Origin: UBA1370 sp964515115
GTDB taxonomy: Bacteria; Patescibacteriota; Microgenomatia; UBA1400; PJMF01
DNA length: 64,000 nucleotides
Direction: 5' to 3'
Assembly: GCA_964515115.1 (NCBI GenBank)
Contig: CAZESB010000003.1
Span: 1-64,000 of the forward strand
The notes under the pieces are model-generated. The model made no database searches. It had not been told where the DNA came from and saw only the letters and a list, made by a program, of their open reading frames with translations. The translations under genes were made by a program, and so were the position numbers. Positions 30,703 through 39,266 of this stretch are shown here, piece by piece (within the stretch, counting starts at the first letter, position 1; every line of letters starts with the position of its first letter).

Positions 30703-31494
30703 ATGACATTTTTTGACTCGATTATTCTTGGAGTTGTTCAAGGTTTAACTGAATTTTTGCCGGTTTCCAGTTCCGGCCATCTAGTGGTGGCGCAGGCTTT
30801 GCTAGGGGTGGCAGATCATAATGTTTTGTTTGAAGTTGTGCTGCATTTTGCCACGGTGTTGGCGATCTTGATTTTTTTTCGCCGGCGAATTTACCGGTTG
30901 CAAGCTCAAGAAATAGCTTTGCTGGGGGTGGCTTCCGTACCCGCGAGTTTGGTCGGTTTTTTCTTTAATGAAGCGATTGTTGATTCCTACAGCAATGTAC
31001 CACTGGCGGCTTCGCTACTCTTGGTTTCCGGCGCGATTAATTTGCTGATTAGTAAAAATTTAAAGCAGCTTTCTCTGGAGGAAAAGCCGGAGGAGGTTCA
31101 AGCAATAAAAATGACTTACCGAAGCGCCTTAATTATTGGTCTGTATCAAATGGTGGCTTTGGCTCCGGGGATTACTCGGTCCGGATCAACTGTTTTGGGT
31201 GGTTTGAGGCAAGGTTTGAGCCGGCTTAAGGCCTTTGAGTTTTCATTTTTGATGGCTATACCGGTTATTTTAGGAGCAAATATCAATGAATTGAGGAAGT
31301 TGGCAACTTTCGATTTAGCGGCAATGGACAGGCTAATTTTTGGCCTAGGTTTTATCTTTGCCTTTGTGGTTGGCCTCGGCAGTCTTTGGTTTCTCAAAAT
31401 TATGATTGAGCGCGCCAAGTTTGAATATTTTGCTGTCTATTGCTGGTTGGCTGGAGTTAGCTTGCTGGTTTTGTATTTTGCCGGCACTATCTGA
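30703..31494 (+). CDS. uppP: undecaprenyl-diphosphatase UppP/BacA
   Basis: Recycles the lipid carrier C55-PP for peptidoglycan and glycan export. At 263 aa it has the usual length. Signatures: GLTEFLPVSSSGHL (Glu-rich motif) and ALAPGITRSGSTVLGGL (catalytic Ser/Arg region), with about eight helices. It lies 15 bases after the membrane protein gene. The 3' end overlaps the convergent CAP gene by 8 bases. Confidence 0.96.
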   Translation: MTFFDSIILGVVQGLTEFLPVSSSGHLVVAQALLGVADHNVLFEVVLHFATVLAILIFFRRRIYRLQAQEIALLGVASVPASLVGFFFNEAIVDSYSNVPLAASLLLVSGAINLLISKNLKQLSLEEKPEEVQAIKMTYRSALIIGLYQMVALAPGITRSGSTVLGGLRQGLSRLKAFEFSFLMAIPVILGANINELRKLATFDLAAMDRLIFGLGFIFAFVVGLGSLWFLKIMIERAKFEYFAVYCWLAGVSLLVLYFAGTI

Positions 31495-32050
31495 GTCCTA
31501 AGTGCAGGACCACCACGCAATTTTTACCGGCATACTCCCTAAAACTTTCGCAATCTGCTGCTAATCCCATCTCTTCGTAATTGGGCTTCAACAGCTGCTC
31601 GTTGTGGCTAGTGCTTTCAGACCAAGCCTGAAAAACTTGCCAGGGAGTGTTGTGGCTGAAAGAAATATTTTCTCCGGCTAGCTTGTAATGATAACCGGCC
31701 GCAGTAAAAAGATACCAAGATTCTTGGTTGACGGTATCCTCGTGGCGGTAATATTTTTGACTAATCATGTCATTGATTTTGGCGGTGGCACTTTTTTCTA
31801 GGCGAGGATCAATCAGTAACGGGCTAAGGTTCTGGTCTTTTCTGTAGGCGTTAATGAGTGAGTAAAGGCGGTGGGTGTCAAATTCTGCCTGAGGGCTTGT
31901 TTCAGTTTCTTGAATATTATTTTTACTGTTGTTACTGTTGTTGGGAATTAGTTCAGCAGGAAAAATGCCGGGAAAAAAGTAAATTGCTTGAGAAAGAGCA
32001 AGGATTAACACTACCACTAGAGCAATTCTGAAATATTTATGCTTCAGCAT
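31487..32050 (-). CDS. secreted CAP/SCP-domain protein
   Basis: About 187 aa from ATG at 32050 (a TTG one codon earlier is possible). A signal anchor (YFRIALVVVLILALSQAIYFF) is followed by a Ser/Asn linker and a CAP domain: LINAYRKDQNLSPLLIDPRLEKSA, YRHEDT, AGENIS, AWSESTSHNEQLLKPNYEEMGLAA. Conserved His/Glu residues of the CAP cavity are present. It begins within 5 bases of the comM stop, so it is probably co-transcribed. The biological target of bacterial CAP proteins is generally unknown. Confidence 0.9.
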   Translation of the reverse strand: MLKHKYFRIALVVVLILALSQAIYFFPGIFPAELIPNNSNNSKNNIQETETSPQAEFDTHRLYSLINAYRKDQNLSPLLIDPRLEKSATAKINDMISQKYYRHEDTVNQESWYLFTAAGYHYKLAGENISFSHNTPWQVFQAWSESTSHNEQLLKPNYEEMGLAADCESFREYAGKNCVVVLHLGLR

Positions 32051-32054
32051 CAAC

Positions 32055-33563
32055 TCATTGTAGCATTCGGTATTGCAAGGCTTCGGCCAGGTGTCTTTTT
32101 TCGATCATTGCCGCTGAAGCTAAATCGGCAATGGTTTGTGAGACTTTAATGACAGAAAAGTAGCCCCGGTTAGTTAGAGGTAGTTTCTTGGCCGCTTGCA
32201 GTAATAACCTTGAAGCTTCATCTGTCAAAAAACAGTGCTTTCTAATTCCTCGTGAATCAAGCTCGGAATTAAAACTATAACGGGTGTTTTTATACCTTTG
32301 AGCTTGTCTAGAGTAAGCTTTTTCAACTCGAACCGCGCTTGTTTGCCAGTCTTGCTGCTGATTTTGCCCCTCCAACTGGTGGGGGCTAACCGGCTCAATG
32401 AAAAGTTGAAGATCAATCCGGTCTTTGAGTGGGCCTGATAATTTGCTCTGATAGCGACGAATTTGGTAAAGATTGCAGTGACATTTCTGGTGTTGACTGC
32501 CGGCGTAACCGCAGGGGCAAGGGTTGGCGGCAGCAATGAGGGTGAACCGAGCGGGATACTTAGCAGTGCCGGTTGATCTTTTAATGGTAATTATGCCTTG
32601 CTCTAACGGTTCTCGTAGTGCTTCCAGGCTGGAACGAGAAAATTCATTAATCTCATCAAGGAAGAGCACGCCCTTGTGAGCTAGGGAAATTTCGCCTGGT
32701 AGCAAGTCGATGCCTCCGCCGATGAGACTGACGCTGGTAGTGGAGTGGTGTGGATGGCGCAGTGGCCGGTGGGTGATTAAACCATTTTTTAATTCTCCCA
32801 CTAAAGAATGGATAATCGATATTTCTGTGGCTTCGTCTTGGTGGAGCGGCGGCAGGAGCGAGGTGATGGCTTGAGCCAGCATGCTTTTGCCACTGCCCGG
32901 AGGTCCGATCATCAATAAGTTGTGTCCTCCTGCCGCCGCAACTTCCAGCGCTCTTTTAGCTTGCTCGTGTCCGTAAATATCAGCCAAAGTAATTTTGTGC
33001 TGTTTCTGGCTTGTCGGCAAAAGCTGTTTCTTTTCCAATTCTATCAACCCTTTTCCCTTGGCAAAATCAATTAAATCACGCAGGTGCTTAACTGGAAAAA
33101 TTTTGATGCCGTTTAAATGCTCCACTTCCTTAACGTTAGCTGCTGGCATGAGCACGCTCGCATAGCCCATGTTGCTAGCAGCAACGAGGAGCGGCAACGC
33201 TGCTTTCATCGGTTTGATTTCACCATTAAGAGCTAACTCCCCGAAAAACATGGTCGATTCCGTATCAGCGTGAAAAATGCCATACTCCTTCAGGAGCGAA
33301 GCTACGATGGCCAACTCAAAGCAACTCTCTTTTTTGCGAATATCGGCCGGAGCAAGATTGACAATAGTCCGTTTAGCTTTAATTCTGATGCCGCAGTTTT
33401 GCAGTGCAGCGGTAATACGCTCTTTAGCTTCCGTAACGGTTTGGGAAGGAAGGCCAATAATGACTAGTTTAGGCTGGCCACGGGAAATATCTACTTCGAT
33501 TTCGATCTTGACCGGCTTGAGACCAACCATAGTGGCCGAGTAGGTTCTTGATGACACAAACAA
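32055..33563 (-). CDS. comM: YifB/ComM family Mg-chelatase-like AAA+ ATPase
   Basis: 502 aa. An N-terminal Lon-protease-like fold (GLKPVKIEIEVDISRGQPKLVIIGLPSQTVTEAKERI), a central AAA+ module with Walker A GPPGSGKSMLAQAI, Walker B GVLFLDEINEF, a Cys cluster NPCPCGYAG...CHC, and the C-terminal Mg-chelatase-like helical domain. ComM-type helicases promote branch migration during natural transformation. With the pilus genes at 157-2562 this is compatible with DNA uptake, though competence itself is inference. Confidence 0.94.
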   Translation of the reverse strand: MFVSSRTYSATMVGLKPVKIEIEVDISRGQPKLVIIGLPSQTVTEAKERITAALQNCGIRIKAKRTIVNLAPADIRKKESCFELAIVASLLKEYGIFHADTESTMFFGELALNGEIKPMKAALPLLVAASNMGYASVLMPAANVKEVEHLNGIKIFPVKHLRDLIDFAKGKGLIELEKKQLLPTSQKQHKITLADIYGHEQAKRALEVAAAGGHNLLMIGPPGSGKSMLAQAITSLLPPLHQDEATEISIIHSLVGELKNGLITHRPLRHPHHSTTSVSLIGGGIDLLPGEISLAHKGVLFLDEINEFSRSSLEALREPLEQGIITIKRSTGTAKYPARFTLIAAANPCPCGYAGSQHQKCHCNLYQIRRYQSKLSGPLKDRIDLQLFIEPVSPHQLEGQNQQQDWQTSAVRVEKAYSRQAQRYKNTRYSFNSELDSRGIRKHCFLTDEASRLLLQAAKKLPLTNRGYFSVIKVSQTIADLASAAMIEKRHLAEALQYRMLQ

Positions 33564-33628
33564 GTTTTAATTCATCAAGCTTGCAAAAAGTGCAGAAACT
33601 CGCCAGTGTTAGACTAAAGGCTAAAAAA

Positions 33629-34678
33629 CTACTGTTGCCAAACCTGCTCAATCAGCCTATTACAATACCCCCATTCATTGTCGTACCAACTGACCACCTT
33701 GACCAAATTACCGCCAATGACGTTGGTAAAACTGAGGTCCACAATCGAAGATTCCCGCCTGCCGACAATATCGGCAGAAACTAGCGGCTCATTAGTAACT
33801 GCCAGGATATCTTGCCATTTTTCCTCTCGCGCCGCGTCAATAAAAACTTGGTTGACTTCTTCGATTGTCACTTCACGCTTCACCAAAAAGACCAGATCCG
33901 AAATAGAGCCGGTGCGCACTGGCACTCTCATCGCCAGGCCGTCAAACAGACCCTGAAGCTCCGGCACTACCTCGGCAGTGGCCTTAGCCGCGCCGGTAGT
34001 AGTGGGGATAATGTTTTCTGCGGCACTGCGCGCCCGACGCAGATCTTGATGCGAATTGTCTTGAGTATTTTGATCGTCGGTGTAGGCGTGAATGGTGGTG
34101 AGCATAGCCTTCTCTACCCCAAAATGCTGAACCATCAATTGAGCTACTGGCGCCACGCAGTTAGTGGTGCAGGAAGCGTTAGAACGGACTTTGGTATCGG
34201 GATCAAAGTTGTTGACGCCAATAATGGCAGTACTAACTGCTCCTCCCTTGGCTGGCGCTGAAATGATCACTGTTGCTGCTCCGCCCGCAAGGTGTTGCGC
34301 CGCTTTTTCTTCAGTCACAAAAACACCAGTGGCCTCAATCACCGCTTCAACTCCGTGTTGCCCCCAGGGGATTTTGTTAGGATCGCGCTGAGCCGTCACG
34401 GTAAGAGCATAATTGCCATCAAGAATAATTGTGCCCAGCACCGGATTTTCGTCGGAAACTTCGTCTTTGGATTGATGTCTTTCAGCCCGAACCTCACTGC
34501 CAAAAACTCCGTAATTAGTGTCGTATTTCAGCAAGTGCGCCCAATCTTCAACTTCCATCGAGCCGGAAGTATTAATCACTTTTAAATCAGCCTGATCGCG
34601 ATAATATTGCCACCAAACCCGCAAGCCGGTGCGGCCGATTCGGCCAAAGCCGTTAATGCCAAATGTTTTTTTCATCAT
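33629..34678 (-). CDS. gapA: glyceraldehyde-3-phosphate dehydrogenase, type I
   Basis: Glycolytic NAD-dependent dehydrogenase, ~349 aa. FGINGFGRIGRTGLRVWW is the Rossmann start. The catalytic Cys lies in SNASCTTNCVAPVAQ, the His region in AMLTTIHAYTDDQN. NEWGYCNRLIEQVW is the C-terminus. AGAAAGG precedes two adjacent ATGs (34678, 34675), so the exact start is uncertain by one codon. A glycolytic partner, tpiA, is at 38566. Confidence 0.96.
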   Translation of the reverse strand: MMKKTFGINGFGRIGRTGLRVWWQYYRDQADLKVINTSGSMEVEDWAHLLKYDTNYGVFGSEVRAERHQSKDEVSDENPVLGTIILDGNYALTVTAQRDPNKIPWGQHGVEAVIEATGVFVTEEKAAQHLAGGAATVIISAPAKGGAVSTAIIGVNNFDPDTKVRSNASCTTNCVAPVAQLMVQHFGVEKAMLTTIHAYTDDQNTQDNSHQDLRRARSAAENIIPTTTGAAKATAEVVPELQGLFDGLAMRVPVRTGSISDLVFLVKREVTIEEVNQVFIDAAREEKWQDILAVTNEPLVSADIVGRRESSIVDLSFTNVIGGNLVKVVSWYDNEWGYCNRLIEQVWQQ

Positions 34679-34721
34679 CAACCTTTCTGCGGTTTTTCCC
34701 AGAAATAACTGGCTAAATTTC

Positions 34722-34821
34722 NNNNNNNNNNNNNNNNNNNNNNNNNNNNNNNNNNNNNNNNNNNNNNNNNNNNNNNNNNNNNNNNNNNNNNNNNNNNNNN
34801 NNNNNNNNNNNNNNNNNNNNN
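34722..34821. other. assembly gap (100 N)
   Basis: A run of 100 N of nominal length. It removes the 3' end of pyrH and the pyrH-gapA spacer. Confidence 0.99.
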
Positions 34822-35495
34822 CTCAGGTTGCCTTTTTTGAAAAGCTCGAAAACCATGACCGGCATGTTGTTTTCCATCGACATAGCCAGCGCAGCAGTAT
34901 CCATCACTTGCACTTCTTCCATTTTGATAGCGTCTTTAAATGAAAGCGTGGAGAACCGCTTAGCATCAGCATTTGTAGTCGGGTCTTTGTCAAAAATGCC
35001 ATCAACCTTGGTGGCTTTAATCAGCACGTCGCAATGAAGTTCCAGCGCGTGCAGCGAAGCACCGGTATCGGTGGTAACATAAGGCACGCCTGTGCCGGCG
35101 CTCAAAATCACTACTCTACCCTTTTCCATGTGCCGGATAGCGCGCCGGCGAATAAAACTCTCAGCCACGGCTGGCATGGAAAGCGCCGATTGCATCCTGG
35201 TGGGAACACCGATTTTTTCTAAAGCGTCCTGCAGCGCCAAACCGTTCATGACGGTGGCTAACATGCCCATATAATCAGCGGTAGCGCGCTCAATCCCATG
35301 TTTGGAACCGGCCAAACCGCGAAAAATATTGCCGCCGCCGATAACTATGGCCACCTGCACGTGTTTGGTGTAAATTTCTTTAATTTGTTCGGCGACTTCC
35401 AGAGCAGCCTGCGGATCAATGCCGTACTCGCGGTCGCCAAGCAAGGACTCGCCGCCCACTTTTAGCATCACTCTTTTGAATCTTGGACTTGCCAT
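34822..35495 (-). CDS. pyrH: UMP kinase, 3' end lost in assembly gap
   Basis: Phosphorylates UMP to UDP. The visible 224 residues include MLKVGGESLLGDREYGID, VIGGGNIFRG, ADYMGMLATVMNGLAL, GTGVPYVTTDTGASLHALEL and KATKVDGIFDKDP: the amino-acid-kinase fold of bacterial PyrH. The sequence is lost after ELFKKGNL, only ~15 residues before the usual end, so the stop lies in the gap. AAGGAAAAAAT precedes the ATG at 35495. Confidence 0.95.
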
Positions 35496-35529
35496 ATTTT
35501 TTCCTTAATTAATTATTGAGTTACAAAAA

Positions 35530-36576
35530 TTATAAAAATGGGACGTGGGTTTTTAACCTTAGCCATTTCCACCGCAGGTTTTCAGCCACTCTGAATATTT
35601 TATACATGCCTGGGTCAAAAACAAGGTCATAGGTGCCTAAGTATTCTACCAACTCACCCCCGTAACCACTCTTAAACTTGTGAAAGCCGTACCAGGGATC
35701 ATTGGCACTCGCGTCCGGACCGAGCGAACCCCACATATCAAAAATGGTACAGCCCTCTCTTTTGCCGAACTTAATCATCTCCCACATCATCAAATTGCTG
35801 GCCATGACGTTGCGGTGAATGTTTTTTGAAGCTCCGTAGGGATAATAAAGCCGGTTGTTGAAAACAAAAACAATCCAAGAAACCAAGATTTCTTCCTCAT
35901 AAACGGCATTGAAGATTCTCAGCATCCCGGAACTGCCCAGCGCAGCCCACATTTTCCTGAAATAGTCCGGTGTATGGGCATAAAAACCTTGTCGCTCTGT
36001 TGTTTCTTCAAGAATTTTAATGTACTGCTCCATGCCTTCTTGAGTGGTATTTTCGTAAATTTCCACACCTTTTTTGATGGCCAGCCGGACATTGTACCTG
36101 GTTTTACTTTCCAGATTAGTGAAAAGTTTATCTTCCGGTTGGGTTAAATCAAGGTGAAAAGTGTACTTGGTAAAAAGCGGCCTGCCTGGTTGAGCGCCTT
36201 TATCAAGCAGAAATTTAGTGATGGTGTCAAAACCTGATTTGGTTTCAATATTTCTGGCGACATTAGGCTCCAGCTTAATGAAAAGAGCGTTGTTTCTTTT
36301 GCCCAATTCTTTGAGCGCGTGGATTTGTTCTTCATCAGGCATGAAAGCTTTGGGAAGATAGCCAATGTTTTTGTTGATGAACTGGCGCACATAAGGAATC
36401 GGGTGAAAAGTGACTTGAAAAGCTTTTTCTAGTTTGCCCTCTCGAAAAAACCCCACTCGCTCCACTCTGGTACCGGTTTGTTTGCGGAACTCACCCCACT
36501 CCCAGGATTGCAACGGGTGTTGCACTGCTTGGTTGTATTTTTGCTTTTCCTCTTCTCGGATTTCACGCACAATCAT
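35530..36576 (-). CDS. FemAB/FemX-like peptidoglycan bridge aminoacyltransferase
   Basis: A 348-aa double GNAT-fold protein. QHPLQSWEWGEFRKQTG is the usual FemX start. Further FemX-like features are YNVRLAIKKGVEIYE, WIVFVFNNRLYYPYGASKN and FDMWGSLGPDASANDPWYGFHKFKSGYGG followed by the Tyr-rich end. These enzymes add amino acids from aminoacyl-tRNA to the lipid II stem peptide. The added amino acid cannot be read from sequence. A TATAAT lies 11 bases before the ATG. Confidence 0.9.
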   Translation of the reverse strand: MIVREIREEEKQKYNQAVQHPLQSWEWGEFRKQTGTRVERVGFFREGKLEKAFQVTFHPIPYVRQFINKNIGYLPKAFMPDEEQIHALKELGKRNNALFIKLEPNVARNIETKSGFDTITKFLLDKGAQPGRPLFTKYTFHLDLTQPEDKLFTNLESKTRYNVRLAIKKGVEIYENTTQEGMEQYIKILEETTERQGFYAHTPDYFRKMWAALGSSGMLRIFNAVYEEEILVSWIVFVFNNRLYYPYGASKNIHRNVMASNLMMWEMIKFGKREGCTIFDMWGSLGPDASANDPWYGFHKFKSGYGGELVEYLGTYDLVFDPGMYKIFRVAENLRWKWLRLKTHVPFL

Positions 36577-36626
36577 ACTAAATAAATATTATAAGGTAAT
36601 TACTACACTGACACCAGCCATTGACT

Positions 36627-38519
36627 TTAGCTGTCAATGAAAGCATCAAGATCCAGCTCTCCTTTAATGATGCCTTCAACTAAGTCTTCATCTATCTGGA
36701 GGTATCGCCTGCTGGTAGGAACATGATTTTGCCCATCGTCACCGGAAAAGTGCAAAATTTGTTCAGAAATGTCACCCAAAAACCGGCTGCGGAGGCTGTT
36801 TTGCTGACTGCCGTATTGGTATCTGGAACGAGCGTAAGTGAGGTAAAGTTGCGATTTGGCTCTGGTAATCCCGACATAGCAAAGCCTTCTTTCTTCCTCC
36901 ATTTCTTCGGGATCCAACATCGATCTTGAGTGTGGCATCAGACCATCTTCCATACCTACCATAAAAACCACTGCAAACTCCAAGCCTTTGGCAGAATGCA
37001 GGCTCATCAGGCTAACCGCATTTTTTGTTTCCCTTTCGCTAATATCGGCAAAAGCATCGTCTTGGATGAGGGCGATATTCTCCAGCAATTGTTGGACAGT
37101 GGCAAATTGAGCGGCCACATTAATCAACTCATGAACGTTTTCAATTCTGCTCAGGTCTTCCTCATTTTCTTTGTTGTACTTGTCCAGGTAGCCGGTGATT
37201 CTTAAAATGGCTTTCAAAATATCGGCCGGATCGTTGCTCTTTTCTTTTTCATCCTTGAGCCAGTTGGTGAATTTCTCCAGCCTTCTTTTGCCCAGTTTTT
37301 GGATTCTGGCAAAGCTGACAATATCCATTGGGTTGACAAAATAACTGAGGTAGGAAATGACATCTTTAATTTCTTTGCGCTCGTAGAATTTAGTGCCGCC
37401 AATCAGCCGATAAGGAATGCCTGCTCGGATCAGCGCTTCTTCAAACTCGCGTGATTGGGCGTTGGTTCGGTACAGAATGGCCATCTCGCTGTAGGGATGT
37501 TGCCGGCTTTCTTTTTGAATGCAGTTGACTACGGTGCGGGCTTCTTCTCTGCCGCTAGCCGCCTCGATCACATTAATGGGATTGCCGGCGGTTTTGGTGG
37601 TCCAAAGTTCGAGGATAGGATGGCTGGTGTTGTGCGAAATCACTTGAGTGGCTGCATCAAGAATGATCTGACTGGAGCGATAATTCTGCTCAAGCCGGTA
37701 TTCAGTAATATCGGCAAAATCTTGGTGTAAAAGTAACATGTTACGATAATCAGCTCCTCTCCAGGCGTAAATGCTTTGGCTGAAATCGCCGACAACGTAG
37801 AGGTTGTTATGCGGTTGAGTGAAAATTTTAGTAAGTTCATACTGAGCCTTGTTGGTGTCCTGGTACTCATCGACCAAAACGTGCTCAAGCTGATGCTGAT
37901 ACTTATCTCTCACCATCGGGACATTTTTTAGTAGCTGTAAGGTTTTCAGCAATAAATCATCAAAATCAACCGCTTGGGCTTTTTCCAGCTCACGCTGATA
38001 CCAAGTGTATATTTGTGCCGCTTGTTCCTGATATTTTCCCTGGGCCATCTCCGCGTATTGCTGAGGGCTGATGATCTCATTTTTTGCTTGAGAAATGACA
38101 CTGCGCACCGCCTGAATACCAAAGCGGCTATTTTCCAGTCCTCGCTCTTTGTAGATGCGTTTCAGTAATTGTTTTTGATTGTCGGTGTCGTAGATGACGA
38201 AATCGCGATTCAGGCCAATGTGCTGACCATCAACTCTCAGAATTCTGGCGCAAAGGCTGTGAAAGGTGCCTGAGTAAGGAATATTAAAGCCGGTGCTGTT
38301 TTGAATGCGCTGGCGGATTTCTCCGGCTGCTTTGTTAGTGAAAGTTACCACCATCACTGATCGGGGGTCGATTTGGCTGTTGGCAATGAGGTGAGCGGCT
38401 CTGGTAGTCAAGACCGTGGTTTTGCCGGAACCGGCTCCAGCCAAAACAATAGCTGGCCCCTGGTCGTGCAGTACCGCCTTTTTTTGTTGTTCGTTGAGTT
38501 TGTCCAATAAATTCAGCAC
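36627..38519 (-). CDS. UvrD/PcrA/Rep-type DNA helicase, short form
   Basis: A superfamily 1A 3'-5' helicase, 630 aa against ~720 for PcrA/UvrD. NEQQKKAVLHDQGPAIVLAGAGSGKTTVL (Q motif and Walker A), VDEYQDTNKAQYEL (Walker B), VVGDFSQSIYAWRGAD, LEQNYRSS, VSLMSLHSAKGLEF and RRLCYVGITRAKSQLYL are all present. The C-terminal Tudor-like tail is absent. The start is GTG at 38519, with a TAGTAT and extended TG six bases upstream, a probable leaderless GTG start. It is divergent from tpiA. Confidence 0.94.
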   Translation of the reverse strand: MLNLLDKLNEQQKKAVLHDQGPAIVLAGAGSGKTTVLTTRAAHLIANSQIDPRSVMVVTFTNKAAGEIRQRIQNSTGFNIPYSGTFHSLCARILRVDGQHIGLNRDFVIYDTDNQKQLLKRIYKERGLENSRFGIQAVRSVISQAKNEIISPQQYAEMAQGKYQEQAAQIYTWYQRELEKAQAVDFDDLLLKTLQLLKNVPMVRDKYQHQLEHVLVDEYQDTNKAQYELTKIFTQPHNNLYVVGDFSQSIYAWRGADYRNMLLLHQDFADITEYRLEQNYRSSQIILDAATQVISHNTSHPILELWTTKTAGNPINVIEAASGREEARTVVNCIQKESRQHPYSEMAILYRTNAQSREFEEALIRAGIPYRLIGGTKFYERKEIKDVISYLSYFVNPMDIVSFARIQKLGKRRLEKFTNWLKDEKEKSNDPADILKAILRITGYLDKYNKENEEDLSRIENVHELINVAAQFATVQQLLENIALIQDDAFADISERETKNAVSLMSLHSAKGLEFAVVFMVGMEDGLMPHSRSMLDPEEMEEERRLCYVGITRAKSQLYLTYARSRYQYGSQQNSLRSRFLGDISEQILHFSGDDGQNHVPTSRRYLQIDEDLVEGIIKGELDLDAFIDS

Positions 38520-38565
38520 GCCAACATACTAGCACAGCCATGAATCATAATGATATAGTGATTTC

Positions 38566-39261
38566 ATGATGAAAAAAATTGTAGTGGGCAACTGGAAAGC
38601 CAATAAAAATGTTGAAGAGGCTCGGAGCTGGGCAGACCGGTTTTTGGCTGGTGCTGGAAATGGTGGCGGTTTTCCGACTGGAGTTGAGGTGGTAGTGGCG
38701 CCGCCTTTTACTTTGCTGCCAGCGTTGGCAGAAAAATTTGCCGGTACAGCAGTTAAATTAGCGGTTCAAGACCTTAGTCATTTTGCGGCCGGCAGCTACA
38801 CTGGCGCTATTTCCGCCAGAAATATCATGGGTTTGAATGTGGCATACGCTCTGCTTGGGCACTCGGAGCGGCGGCGCTATTTTCATGAAACTCATCAGGA
38901 AGTGGCTGGTAAGGTTGATCAGGCACTGGCTGCGGGCCTGAAACCGATCGTCTGTGTTGATGAAGATGACGTTGAGTCACAAGCCGCAGCCATTGAGGAC
39001 GAGTATTTGCGGCAGTGCTTGGTAGCTTATGAACCACTGGCAGCTATTGGCACAGGTCGAAATGCCGATCTTGGCCAAGTTAAACAAGTCCAGGAGAAAA
39101 TCAGAAACTCTTTTGGTGAAGTGCCGGTTTTGTATGGCGGCAGTGTTGACGCGCAGAATATCGGGGAATATGTTTTGGTTACTGATGGGGCTTTGGTTGG
39201 CGGTGCTTCATTGGCTGCTGAAGAGTTTACAGCTGTAGTAGCTCAAGCTGTTTTGCAATGA
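38566..39261 (+). CDS. tpiA: triosephosphate isomerase, short form
   Basis: Interconverts DHAP and glyceraldehyde-3-phosphate. GNWKANKN has the catalytic Lys, GHSERR the His, LVAYEPLAAIGTGR the Glu, and VLYGGSVDAQNIGEY the phosphate loop. At 231 aa it is ~20 residues short, mainly between IVCVDEDD and the Glu loop. TATAGT lies six bases before the first of two adjacent ATGs and there is no Shine-Dalgarno. It is divergent from the helicase gene. Confidence 0.94.
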   Translation: MMKKIVVGNWKANKNVEEARSWADRFLAGAGNGGGFPTGVEVVVAPPFTLLPALAEKFAGTAVKLAVQDLSHFAAGSYTGAISARNIMGLNVAYALLGHSERRRYFHETHQEVAGKVDQALAAGLKPIVCVDEDDVESQAAAIEDEYLRQCLVAYEPLAAIGTGRNADLGQVKQVQEKIRNSFGEVPVLYGGSVDAQNIGEYVLVTDGALVGGASLAAEEFTAVVAQAVLQ

Positions 39262-39266
39262 GTTCA